Assembly: GCA_964441285.1 (NCBI GenBank)
Contig: CAYTUK010000001.1
Span: 186,001-250,000 of the forward strand
DNA: 64,000 bases
From: S010-25 sp964441285
GTDB lineage: Bacteria; Pseudomonadota; Gammaproteobacteria; SZUA-229
Direction of reading: 5' to 3'
The notes beneath the pieces were generated by a model. It was not told the origin of the DNA, made no database searches, and worked only from the letters and a program-made list of their open reading frames with translations. How positions within the stretch are numbered: the first letter of the stretch is position 1; every line of letters begins with the position of its first letter. Both the position numbers and the translations under genes were made by a program. Below, in pieces: positions 44,480-52,848 of the stretch.

Positions 44480-45454
44480 TTAAGGTACGGCAATACGTGA
44501 AATCAGCTTCTGAATAAAATGATCAGGCGTGATACCATCGGCTTCTGCCTCATAGGTTAAAATGACGCGATGGCGTAGCACATCAAAAGCAATCGCCTGA
44601 ATATCACCTGGGTCAACAAAATCCCGGCCAGCGAGCCAGGCATGAGCGCGGGCGCAGCGGTCGATTGCAATGGTCGCGCGTGGGCTGGCTCCATACAGTG
44701 ACCAGTTGGCAAGATCATCACCATAAGCAGCCGGTTTGCGTGTTGCCAGTACCAGTTGTAATAAATATTCCTGTAAATTATCGGCCATGTGCAGATTCAG
44801 CACTTCGTCACGGGCATCAAATATATCTTGCTGGCTGATCTTTTTAAGATTATCCAGATTGCCAATATCAGTAATACCTTCAATCGCTTCCTGCCTGACC
44901 AGTTCAAGAATTTTTCGTTCCGCATCAGCCTCTGGATAATCAATGGTAACGTGCATGAGAAAGCGGTCAAGTTGTGCCTCAGGCAGAGGGTAAGTGCCTT
45001 CCTGTTCAATTGGATTCTGCGTTGCCATGACCATAAAAAGCGGGGGTAATGGGTAGGTGGTTTTGCCAACCGTAATCTGGCGTTCTGCCATTGCCTCCAG
45101 AAGCGCCGACTGAACTTTTGCTGGCGCTCGATTAATTTCATCAGCCAGAACCAGATTATGAAATAACGGCCCTTGCTGGAAGCTGAAAGAGCCATCCTGG
45201 GGTCGATAAACCTCGGTGCCGGTGAGATCGGCGGGTAACAGGTCGGGGGTAAATTGAATACGGTGGAAATTGCTTTCAATGCCATCACTAAGAACCTTAA
45301 TGGCTTTGGTTTTCGCCAGTCCAGGCGCTCCTTCTACCAGTAAATGTCCATCTGCCAGCATGGCAATAAGTAGACGGTCAACGAGTGCTTCCTGGCCAAT
45401 AATGTGATTTTGTACGTGTTGTTTAAGACTAAGTATCGATTCTAGGCTAGACAT
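44480..45454 (-). CDS. MoxR-family AAA+ ATPase
   Basis: A 324-residue AAA+ protein, probably a hexameric chaperone for the VWA proteins encoded downstream. Walker A reads GAPGLAKTKA near residue 40, Walker B LADEINRAPAKVQSALLEAM near 105, and sensor 1 ATQNPIEQEGTYPLPEAQLDRF near 140. The C-terminal lid has the YGASPRATIAIDRCARA motif. As first gene of the operon, its promoter should lie in the 45455-45622 stretch, where I see no clear motif. Confidence 0.93.
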   Translation of the reverse strand: MSSLESILSLKQHVQNHIIGQEALVDRLLIAMLADGHLLVEGAPGLAKTKAIKVLSDGIESNFHRIQFTPDLLPADLTGTEVYRPQDGSFSFQQGPLFHNLVLADEINRAPAKVQSALLEAMAERQITVGKTTYPLPPLFMVMATQNPIEQEGTYPLPEAQLDRFLMHVTIDYPEADAERKILELVRQEAIEGITDIGNLDNLKKISQQDIFDARDEVLNLHMADNLQEYLLQLVLATRKPAAYGDDLANWSLYGASPRATIAIDRCARAHAWLAGRDFVDPGDIQAIAFDVLRHRVILTYEAEADGITPDHFIQKLISRIAVP

Positions 45455-45622
45455 GTTGTGCTTCTATTCAAAGTTAATATATTTGTGTTGGGTATCTCTG
45501 TTTTTGTATGTAACTAACAGATAGTTTATGTGCCTGAAAGTTCATTAAACATTTCATCCCAAAGGGAGGGTGTTTTATTGTGCTTTCGTAATGTACAATG
45601 CTGACAATTCTTTAAATTTCAA

Positions 45623-45862
45623 CCTCAGGTACCCGCCTTTAAATTTTTTTAAAGCGGGATAATCGGGAAGTTGGTAAACCGGCAGAGTGTTGTCGGTAAT
45701 TCCAGCACTGCCCCCGCAACGGTGATTGGTGAGATTTATCAGGAATAGCTGATTGATGAATATTAGCGACGCCACCCACTGCGAGAGTTTTTTTCGCGGG
45801 AAGGGGATAAATCAAGTAACAGCATATTGATACACACCATAAGTCCGGAGACCGGCCTGAGG
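45623..45862 (+). ncRNA. Adenosylcobalamin (B12) riboswitch
   Basis: The closing helix P1 is perfect: CCTCAGG (45623-45629) with CCTGAGG (45856-45862). Conserved core segments are in order: GGGAAGTTGGTAAACC, then CACTGCCCCCGCAACGG (45705-45723), then GCCACCCACTGCG, GCGGGAAGG and the terminal AAGTCCGGAGACCGGCCTG. A possible switch hairpin follows (GGCTGACC 45887-45894 with GGTCAAGCC 45933-45941, T6 at 45952-45957). It precedes the TonB receptor gene and should lower expression when B12 is plentiful. Confidence 0.97.
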
Positions 45863-45988
45863 CTGTTTACAGTAGTCGCGGCGGGCGGCTGACCTGGTTT
45901 TGTGGTGCCTGTTCTTCCGTGTGCATCCTTCTGGTCAAGCCTCCTTTCTGCTTTTTTAAATTAGAGTTAGAGTATCCAGGCAAATTTT

Positions 45989-48034
45989 TTGATTCACCCT
46001 GAACATAAAAGAGCGCGTTATTTTTTTTCGGTTTTTCTGTTACTGCTACAGGTGGCACCTGCGCGTGCGCAGGGATCACAAAATAATAAAAAATTAAAGG
46101 TATTAATTGATAAGGGACGAATCGACCGTGCTGTTGGTGCGGTGAATAAAAGGACTACCTCATCAGCAAACTCAACCATTAAAGCCCAACGTTTTCGTCA
46201 CGGTCTGCTTAACCTGCCAGAAATTCTTGAGCAGGAAGTGGGGGTGCAGGTTCGTTCAAGTGGCGGTGCAGGCAGTTTGTCAACTGTGGTGTTGCGCGGT
46301 GCCAGTGCACAGCAAGTAATGATTTATCTCGATGGCGTGCCATTAAACGATGCCTCTGGCAGTCCGGTGGATTTGAGCCTTATTCCGGTCAGTTCGATTG
46401 AACGCATTGATATTTATCGTGGTTCTACCCCGCTTGAACTGGGTAATCCATCCATTGGCGGGGCGATTAACATCATAACGCGGCAATCCTCGGTTTCACC
46501 GTCATCGATGGTGCAGGCAAACTCAAATGTTAATATCAGTACTGGCAGTTTCCATACCTATAAGATTGGTGCTTCCTCAAAGTTGAGAACAAGGCAAGAT
46601 GACTACCTTTTTAGTACCAGTTATCTACAGAGTAAAAATGACTTCAGGTTTGTGAATAACAACGGAACACCGTTAAATCCGAATGATGATCGGGTTGAAA
46701 AACGCAAGAATGATGGTGTTAAACAGCGGGCATTACTGGCAAACTGGAAACATAAGGTCAACCAGAAATACGACACTGAGGTACGCATGGATTTGTCTGA
46801 CCGACATAAGGCGCTGCCCAGTGTAACCAATAATGCCGATGTGCAGACCTATCTGGATACATTGCAATACCATTTACTGGGGCAGTTGAATGCACGTTCC
46901 GTCTGGCTTAAAAACCTGAGTTTTAATGCCAAACTGTTTGCCTCCAGAAAAAATGAAATTTTTGATGATTCATTAGCACAACTGGGTTTTATTAATCAGC
47001 GTACCGTGAGTGTAACCAGAAAAGCAGGAACGCAAATCTATGCACAGTTAAATCAGCAATACTCAAGCTGGAAACTACTCAATAGTCTAAGCCTGGAGAC
47101 CTATGACCATAGTAGTACACAGGCGCTGGTGAGCAGTGATACCAACAGTCGAAAACGACTGGCACTGTCAGTAGAAAATAACCGTTATTTTGATAACAAT
47201 CAGCTGATTGTTAATCTGGTTTTACGTTATCAGCTTATTGTTGATGCGGTTGCCGCAACTACTGATGCATTTGCTAATGTCACACCAGGGTTTAATATCA
47301 ATCGGCAGTTGGTTAATCCGCAGCTGGGGGTTAAATACCGTTTTACTCAACACACCTATCTGACCGCAAATATTGGACAGTACAGTCGCGTGCCATCCTT
47401 TCTTGAACTGTTCGGTGGTGATGGTCTGTTGCTGGGTAATGTAAACTTAAAGCAGGAAACGGCATTAAATACCGATATGGGTTTTACCTATACCTGGTAT
47501 AAACCCTATCACTGGTTACATCATGCGCGGTTTTATAGCGGGGTGTTTTATAACCGTATACAAAATTTAATTGTACGTATTTATAATGGTCAGGGCCTGG
47601 GCAAGTCGGAGAATATTGCTGACGCACAGGTACGTGGTTTTGAAACCACATTAAAACTTATGCCGGCTAAACACCATACGCTGCACATTAATTTAACCTT
47701 ACTTGATAGCATCAATTATTCTGATATTACCAGTTTTCAGGGAAAAAGCCTGCCAGGTTATTACCAGCAGAGTCTGGGCTTGCGTTATGCTTATCAGATA
47801 AATCACTGGCTATACCGTTTTGAAGTCGACATTAAACGTAATCTATTTTATGACCGCAGTAATTTGCTGAAGGGCGATAATGTGAACCTGATTAATCTTG
47901 GCTTACGTTATTCTTTACAGAAATCCAGTATTGATTTTAAGGTGAATAATTTATTGAATGAGAATATTCGATATTTTCGTAATCGCCCGACGCCGGGGTT
48001 AAATATGTCACTTACCTACAACCATTTATTTTAG
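45989..48034 (+). CDS. btuB: TonB-dependent outer-membrane receptor, probably for vitamin B12
   Basis: An outer-membrane beta-barrel with plug. A signal peptide (RARYFFSVFLLLLQVAPARA) ends near residue 27. The plug shows LPEILEQEVGVQVRSSGG, VVLRGASAQQVMIYLDGVPLND and YRGSTPLELGNPSIGGAINI. About 20 amphipathic strands follow, ending in the terminal aromatic LTYNHLF that BamA recognises. Only a TTG (45989) gives a complete signal peptide. Length is 681 aa. The barrel is typical of TonB receptors in general; B12 specificity is inferred from the riboswitch and from the adenosyltransferase downstream. Confidence 0.88.
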   Translation: MIHPEHKRARYFFSVFLLLLQVAPARAQGSQNNKKLKVLIDKGRIDRAVGAVNKRTTSSANSTIKAQRFRHGLLNLPEILEQEVGVQVRSSGGAGSLSTVVLRGASAQQVMIYLDGVPLNDASGSPVDLSLIPVSSIERIDIYRGSTPLELGNPSIGGAINIITRQSSVSPSSMVQANSNVNISTGSFHTYKIGASSKLRTRQDDYLFSTSYLQSKNDFRFVNNNGTPLNPNDDRVEKRKNDGVKQRALLANWKHKVNQKYDTEVRMDLSDRHKALPSVTNNADVQTYLDTLQYHLLGQLNARSVWLKNLSFNAKLFASRKNEIFDDSLAQLGFINQRTVSVTRKAGTQIYAQLNQQYSSWKLLNSLSLETYDHSSTQALVSSDTNSRKRLALSVENNRYFDNNQLIVNLVLRYQLIVDAVAATTDAFANVTPGFNINRQLVNPQLGVKYRFTQHTYLTANIGQYSRVPSFLELFGGDGLLLGNVNLKQETALNTDMGFTYTWYKPYHWLHHARFYSGVFYNRIQNLIVRIYNGQGLGKSENIADAQVRGFETTLKLMPAKHHTLHINLTLLDSINYSDITSFQGKSLPGYYQQSLGLRYAYQINHWLYRFEVDIKRNLFYDRSNLLKGDNVNLINLGLRYSLQKSSIDFKVNNLLNENIRYFRNRPTPGLNMSLTYNHLF

Positions 48035-48206
48035 AAAACTGCGGCTTTAAGCCATGAATCGACACTTTGCAATTAAAACATCCTGCTCCCGCGTTATGAA
48101 ATTTCATAATAACGCTACTATCACCTGCGCTTCATGCGTTGAAGCAGAACATTTTAATCACAAGCTGTTCAATCCAGACTTAAGCGGCAGATTTTTAGCT
48201 TATACA

Positions 48207-49436
48207 ATGAAAAGAATCATTGCATTATTGCTACTATTTTTAGTTGTGGCCTGTTCAAAAACGACAACAAATGCGCCAGTGAATACTTCGGGTAGTACTG
48301 CAACCGGCATCAATTCAGATCCACTGTGTTTGTCAACAGGCATCCGTAATCAGCCTGTTACACCCGTTACTGCTGTGATTGCCACGACCGCTGCGGATTA
48401 CAGCAGCGGGGCGCTGGCTATTGTTTCTGGTAATAGTCAGGGTCAGTTTTCATCCTTAAATGCGTTAGACCCCACCGACAGTGATATAAGTATTGCGGCC
48501 TATGGTCAATATTTTTATCGTATTGGCCGTGCCTTTGCGGGTAATAACATTACCAAATTTTCTATCAATAAACCACAAACACCAATCTGGCAATATTCTG
48601 TTAATGCGACTACAGGCAGTGCTGTATTAAGCAATCCGCACGATATGGTTTTTGCCAGTGCAACCAAAGCCTATGTGCTACGTTATGGGACCACTAAAGC
48701 CTGGATAGTGAATCCATCAACAACGACAAAAACAGGCTTTAAAACGGGTGAACTTAATTTGTCTGCTTATGGCGGTATCGATGGTATTCCTGATATGGAT
48801 AGTGCAGTGATTGCTGATGGTAAATTATTTATTACCCTGCAACGTCTGGAAGGTCCTATGTTGCAGCCGGATAATGTTTCTTATCTTGCAGTATTTGATA
48901 TTAAGACAGATAAGGAAATCAATGTAGGAATTCCTGGTGACACATTGAAAGGCATTCCATTAAAGGTACGTAATCCGACAAAAATTCTGTATGACGCGAC
49001 TACGGATGAAATTTATGTTCAGGGTTCTGGTAGTACCTTACCACCACTTAAATATGTGGGTGGCATTGAAGCGATTAATGCTAGTACGTATACCTCAAAA
49101 CTGATTCTTGATGATGGCGATAAAAATAATCACCCCTATGGATTAATCTATCAAATGACATTGGCTTCACCAAATATCCTTTATTTTGTTGGTTATGATG
49201 GCTGGCAGAATAATACTTTATATGTCATGAATATAAAGACTTCAAAGATTTTAAAAACCAGGGTAGCGCAACTTATTGGTGGTGATATCGGTGATATAAC
49301 CACGGATAATCAGGGACGGGTCTGGGTTGGAGATAATGCTAATGCGGCAATACGCATTATTGACTCAGGCAGTTGTGATCAGGTGGCGGTGGTTTCGACT
49401 CGACTGAATCCGGAGAAAATCGTTTTTACACAATAG
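48207..49436 (+). CDS. Surface or periplasmic lipoprotein, YncE/BtuG-like propeller candidate
   Basis: The ATG at 48207 starts a clear lipoprotein signal (MKRIIALLLLFLVVAC, lipid Cys at 16). An upstream frame to 48054 lacks this and is rejected. The mature part (about 390 aa) has repeated strand-turn units ending in phrases like NPHDMVFASATKAYVLRYG, RNPTKILYDATTDEIYVQG and GDIGDITTDNQGRVWVGDN, the pattern of YncE-type beta-propellers. Bacteroides BtuG is a lipoprotein propeller that caps BtuB and binds B12. Position after a riboswitch-controlled btuB suggests an equivalent role. The function is inferred, with no motif that proves B12 binding. Confidence 0.7.
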   Translation: MKRIIALLLLFLVVACSKTTTNAPVNTSGSTATGINSDPLCLSTGIRNQPVTPVTAVIATTAADYSSGALAIVSGNSQGQFSSLNALDPTDSDISIAAYGQYFYRIGRAFAGNNITKFSINKPQTPIWQYSVNATTGSAVLSNPHDMVFASATKAYVLRYGTTKAWIVNPSTTTKTGFKTGELNLSAYGGIDGIPDMDSAVIADGKLFITLQRLEGPMLQPDNVSYLAVFDIKTDKEINVGIPGDTLKGIPLKVRNPTKILYDATTDEIYVQGSGSTLPPLKYVGGIEAINASTYTSKLILDDGDKNNHPYGLIYQMTLASPNILYFVGYDGWQNNTLYVMNIKTSKILKTRVAQLIGGDIGDITTDNQGRVWVGDNANAAIRIIDSGSCDQVAVVSTRLNPEKIVFTQ

Positions 49437-49450
49437 TAGAACGAGAGGCA

Positions 49451-49478
49451 CAGCAGGCGCCTTAGCAGTTGCCTGCTG
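49451..49478 (+). promoter_or_regulatory. Intercistronic hairpin
   Basis: CAGCAGGC (49451-49458) pairs perfectly with GCCTGCTG (49471-49478), loop 12, between the lipoprotein gene and the first sorting-tag gene. An A7 run follows directly and T6 only 13 bases later, so it is a poor terminator. It may be a processing or mRNA-stability element that sets different levels for the flanking genes. Confidence 0.6.
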
Positions 49479-49514
49479 AAAAAAATTTAACTTTTTTAAA
49501 ACGGAAACACAATC

Positions 49515-50327
49515 ATGAAGAAAAAATATGTATTCCCCACACTGCTAACGGCATTAATATTGTCGCCAGCTTCAGCCATTGCCGGACCTTATGCACCCGC
49601 TGTTGGGCAACCCGGTTCAACGGCAATCAATATGAATAACCCGATCATTAGTTCCTGGGCGACCGGTTATACAAGTTATCTGCCTGGTGCGAATGTTTCA
49701 TCAACCTGGCAGACACCATTAAAAGCCTTAGGTAAGGCGCAGGGAACATCCGGTGATGTTGTCAGCCTGGGAACGGGTGGGCAGATAACGCTAACTTTTA
49801 ACGACCCGATTGCTAATGGTACAGGTGCTGATTTTGCGGTGTTTGAAAATAGTTTTAACAATACCTTTCTGGAACTGGCAAAAGTAGCCGTATCCTCAGA
49901 TGGAAGCAATTTTTTTACTTTCCCGACATACTCCTTAACGCCTTCAGCCGTTGGCGCATTCGGCAGTATTGATCCGACAAATATCAGTGGTCTTGCGGGT
50001 AAATATCGTCAGGGCTGGGGCACGCCGTTTGATCTTAATCTATTAAGTGGTATCCCGGCGCTGGATATCAATCATGTGTCTTATGTTCGTCTGCTTGATG
50101 TAGTGGGTAATGGTTCTATGAAAGATACTAATGGGCATCCAATTTACGATCCGTATCCTACTACAGGCAGTGCCGGTTTTGATCTGGATGCAATCGGGGT
50201 AATGAATAGTCGTTCGACGGTGGTGCCTTTGCCTGCGGGTTTATGGTTGTTTATCAGCGGTATGTCTTTATTAGGCTGGTTTGGTAAAAGAAAATTTTTT
50301 AAAATAGTTGAAAAAACAGGAGATTGA
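49515..50327 (+). CDS. Secreted protein with PEP-CTERM/VPLPA-type sorting tail
   Basis: A 270-residue protein with signal peptide (about 1-23, ending ASAIA) and a C-terminal tripartite tail (VPLPAGLWLFISGMSLLGWFGKRK): PLPA motif, hydrophobic helix, basic end, recognised by exosortases. The middle holds a beta-rich domain: GGQITLTFNDPIANGTGADFAVFEN, LAKVAVSSDG and VSYVRLLDVVGNGS...GFDLDAIGVMN. Similar 'cell surface protein' domains occur near B12-uptake genes in other phyla, as far as I recall. A role in holding B12 at the cell surface is inference. Confidence 0.75.
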   Translation: MKKKYVFPTLLTALILSPASAIAGPYAPAVGQPGSTAINMNNPIISSWATGYTSYLPGANVSSTWQTPLKALGKAQGTSGDVVSLGTGGQITLTFNDPIANGTGADFAVFENSFNNTFLELAKVAVSSDGSNFFTFPTYSLTPSAVGAFGSIDPTNISGLAGKYRQGWGTPFDLNLLSGIPALDINHVSYVRLLDVVGNGSMKDTNGHPIYDPYPTTGSAGFDLDAIGVMNSRSTVVPLPAGLWLFISGMSLLGWFGKRKFFKIVEKTGD

Positions 50328-50328
50328 A

Positions 50329-51090
50329 ATGAAACAACAGTTATCTATGTCACTATTGCTTGTTGCAGGGCTTATCGCTACTTCAGCGTCGGCAAGTGTG
50401 GCAACATTTGATGATTTATCACTGCCTTCCACAGAATCCCATTACGCACCACAGGCAGCAACTAATTTTATTAGTGGGGCGGCGAATTTTATCCATAATT
50501 TTACCAATTATGGTGGCGGCTGTTGCTGGAGTGGGTTTACCTATTCCAATATGACTGATACTACCACTGCTGGTTATATCAATCAGTACAGTGCGGTTAC
50601 CGGTGGCGGGGTAAATGGTTCAACAAATTATGCCATCTCAAACCCTGGATCATCATCGTTTTCGCGGGTTAATTTTGCTACCTCAACAAAAGTAACAGGG
50701 GCTTATTTTACTAATACCACTTACGCCTATCTGTCGATGTTAAACGGTGACAGTTTTGCCAAAAAATTTGCTCTGGGAGATTTTCTTACTTTAACCGTCA
50801 GCGGCCTTGACAGTAATAATCAGATAACAAATGCAGTTAATATCAGCCTTGCTCGTGATGCAAATCTGCTTCATCAGTGGGTCTGGGACGATCTGACACC
50901 TCTGGGTAAAGTGAATGCGTTGGAGTTTTCGCTGTCATCTTCAGATGTTGGCGCTTTCGGGATGAATACACCTGCCTACTTCGCTATGGATAACTTAACC
51001 ACGATTCCAGATGTACCCCTGCCAGCGGCTTTCTGGTTATTTGGCTCTGGGTTACTGGGTCTGGTTGGCATTGCTCGCCGCCGTTGCTAA
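50329..51090 (+). CDS. DUF4465 (BtuH-like) secreted protein with VPLPA sorting tail
   Basis: The start at 50329 has AGGAG 7 bp upstream. The TTG at 50308 is rejected. Signal peptide about 1-23 (ends SASA). The mature part follows the DUF4465 pattern: FDDLSLP, then CCWSGFTYSNMTDTTTAGY, NQYSAVTGGGVNGSTNYAI, TGAYFTNTTYAYLSMLNGDS, LGKVNALEFSLSSSDVGAFG and NTPAYFAMDNL. The tail is VPLPAAFWLFGSGLLGLVGIARRR. DUF4465 proteins of Bacteroides B12 loci (BtuH) bind cobalamin, as I recall. I read this as the same domain with an exosortase tail in place of a lipid anchor. 253 aa. Confidence 0.85.
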   Translation: MKQQLSMSLLLVAGLIATSASASVATFDDLSLPSTESHYAPQAATNFISGAANFIHNFTNYGGGCCWSGFTYSNMTDTTTAGYINQYSAVTGGGVNGSTNYAISNPGSSSFSRVNFATSTKVTGAYFTNTTYAYLSMLNGDSFAKKFALGDFLTLTVSGLDSNNQITNAVNISLARDANLLHQWVWDDLTPLGKVNALEFSLSSSDVGAFGMNTPAYFAMDNLTTIPDVPLPAAFWLFGSGLLGLVGIARRRC

Positions 51091-51298
51091 CCCTGTTTTT
51101 TATACACATCATCCCTGCCGAACAGTGATTACTAAAACGAATACTGATGCTCCAAGAGCGTCAGTCGCAGGGACGCGGGTGTCGGGCCGGCATGGATGTA
51201 TTGACAGCGTGTCTTGAACAATAGGTGTTCTTTTTATCTGTTTCAGTAATAGGTATCCGTTTCATCCATCCTGTTAGCATTTTCTTGGAGGAATTTTT
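51091..51298. other. Gap before the adenosyltransferase gene
   Basis: A G/C-rich patch (51160-51200) differs from the surrounding AT-rich DNA and may be a repeat remnant. A copy of the CCATCC repeat is at 51252-51277. No gene or clear terminator is visible. Confidence 0.5.
51252..51277 (+). repeat. CCATCC dispersed repeat, copy B
   Basis: GGTATCCGTTTCATCCATCC followed by TGTTAG. The best complete copy: it aligns with 56179-56205 over its full length, and with 37939 and 61411 over the second half. Confidence 0.7.
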
Positions 51299-51322
51299 AT
51301 GTGTATTTTTTGTAGCGAATAA
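51299..51322 (+). CDS. Seven-codon leader ORF ahead of the adenosyltransferase gene
   Basis: MCIFCSE then TAA. GGAGGA (51287-51292) lies 6 bp before the ATG, a much better Shine-Dalgarno than any for the gene starting 15 bp after the leader stop. Translation of the leader could couple to the downstream start. Two of seven codons are Cys. Its reality depends on the ribosome-binding site alone. Confidence 0.35.
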   Translation: MCIFCSE

Positions 51323-51337
51323 ATTAATATCAATACT

Positions 51338-51892
51338 ATGGGGCATCGGTTAACAAAAATTTACACTCGCACAGGGGATGATGGAACAACTGGTCTGGCG
51401 AATGGTTCACGTATACCAAAAGATGATTCCCTGCTACACGCAATGGGTGATGTGGATGAATTAAACAGCCAGCTGGCTGTATTACGATCACATATTTCCG
51501 GGCAGCTCGCACAACCAGTAACAATTATCCAGAATGAATTATTTAATATTGGCGCTGAACTGGCAATGGGCGAATGCTTTATTCAGCCATTGCATGTTGA
51601 CTGGCTGGAACAGTCGCTGGATGATTTAAACACCGGGTTGCCACCATTGAAAGAATTTATTCTACCCGGTGGTGGACTGGCCGCCTCACATTGCCATATT
51701 GCAAGAGCCATTTGTCGACGTGCGGAACGTACCCTGGTTGGGGTTAACCGAGAGAAAGCGTTGAATAAGTGCTTGATGGCATACTTAAATCGCCTGTCTG
51801 ATTTTCTATTTGTGCTGGCCCGTGTGATTAGTAAAGCAGCCGGTGAGAAAGAAGTTTACTGGCAGTCTGACAGGCTAAAACAGGGTAATTAA
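51338..51892 (+). CDS. PduO-type ATP:cob(I)alamin adenosyltransferase
   Basis: It converts cob(I)alamin to adenosylcobalamin, the active coenzyme and the riboswitch ligand. The ATP-binding N-terminal motif is present (IYTRTGDDGTTGLANGSRI), as are DVDELNSQLAVLRS and the C-terminal RAICRRAERTLVG...YLNRLSDFLFVLARVI. Length is 184 aa, normal for PduO/MMAB. The ATG at 51338 has no Shine-Dalgarno of its own. Placement after the B12-capture genes supports a common salvage pathway, and it might share their transcript. Confidence 0.93.
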   Translation: MGHRLTKIYTRTGDDGTTGLANGSRIPKDDSLLHAMGDVDELNSQLAVLRSHISGQLAQPVTIIQNELFNIGAELAMGECFIQPLHVDWLEQSLDDLNTGLPPLKEFILPGGGLAASHCHIARAICRRAERTLVGVNREKALNKCLMAYLNRLSDFLFVLARVISKAAGEKEVYWQSDRLKQGN

Positions 51893-51931
51893 ATTTTTCG
51901 CTGATCCTTAACGGGGCAGTCGTGATATTTT

Positions 51932-52840
51932 ATGATAAGAATTGGCATTGATTTAGGTGGTACAAAAATTGAAGGCATTGCTCTGTCGGAAGCCGGCGAT
52001 GAAATATATCGCCGACGAATTGCCACCCCACAAGGTAATTATTCGGCAACATTACGAGGTATTGTTGATTTGATTTCAACTATCGAAGCACAGACGCAGC
52101 AAGGCGGAAGCATTGGTATCTGTACGCCGGGTGCGTTGTCGCCAGTGACAGGTTTGATGCGTAATTCTAACTCGGTCTGTATGAATGGTCAGCCAGTGCA
52201 AAAAGATTTACAGGATTTATTAAACAGAGACATTCGTCTTGCCAATGATGCAAACTGTTTTGCCTTATCGGAAGCAACGGATGGCGTAGCAAAAAATTGT
52301 TCTATAGTATTTGGTGTTATTATTGGCACCGGTACAGGTGCAGGTATTGTTATTGATAAAAAAGTATTGTCTGGATCTAATGCAATTGCTGGTGAATGGG
52401 GACACAATCCATTGCCCTGGCCGGAGGATGTGGAATTACCTGGTGGCGAATGTTATTGCGGTAAAAATGGTTGTATTGAAACCTGGCTATCAGGGCCGGG
52501 TATGGTGCGAGATCATGAGCTACACAATAATGTCTTTGTTGACCCTGAAACGCTGGTTAAACAGGCGCGTTTTGGTGATGAAGATGCCAGCGAAACACTG
52601 CAGCGTTATGAAAGCCGTTTAGCTAGAAGCTTGGCATACATAATCAATATTTTAGACCCGGATGCGATTGTGCTGGGTGGTGGCATGGGTAACATAAAAC
52701 GTCTGTATAAAAATGTTCCTGAATTATGGGGTGAGTATATTTTCTCTGCTGGGGTAACTACACAATTGCTGGCACCGGATCACGGCGATTCATCGGGTGT
52801 TCGTGGTGCTGCCTGGTTATGGAACGCTCAGATTTCCTAG
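51932..52840 (+). CDS. ROK-family sugar kinase (fructokinase/Mak-like)
   Basis: A cytoplasmic sugar kinase of 302 aa. The ATP phosphate motif RIGIDLGGTKIEGIAL is at the N terminus. Catalytic Asp lies in LANDANCFALSEA near residue 103. The ROK signature GTGTGAGIVIDKKVLSGSNAIAGEWGH is followed by a zinc site (GGECYCGKNGCIETWLSGP). The EWGHNPLPWP stretch resembles E. coli Mak (fructokinase) and N-acetylglucosamine kinase. Substrate is not certain. Confidence 0.88.
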   Translation: MIRIGIDLGGTKIEGIALSEAGDEIYRRRIATPQGNYSATLRGIVDLISTIEAQTQQGGSIGICTPGALSPVTGLMRNSNSVCMNGQPVQKDLQDLLNRDIRLANDANCFALSEATDGVAKNCSIVFGVIIGTGTGAGIVIDKKVLSGSNAIAGEWGHNPLPWPEDVELPGGECYCGKNGCIETWLSGPGMVRDHELHNNVFVDPETLVKQARFGDEDASETLQRYESRLARSLAYIINILDPDAIVLGGGMGNIKRLYKNVPELWGEYIFSAGVTTQLLAPDHGDSSGVRGAAWLWNAQIS

Positions 52841-52848
52841 GTCTATCT

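Noticed and set aside
48054..48206. Upstream extension of the lipoprotein frame
   Set aside because: The 51 added residues would bury the lipoprotein signal, whose own ATG is at 48207.
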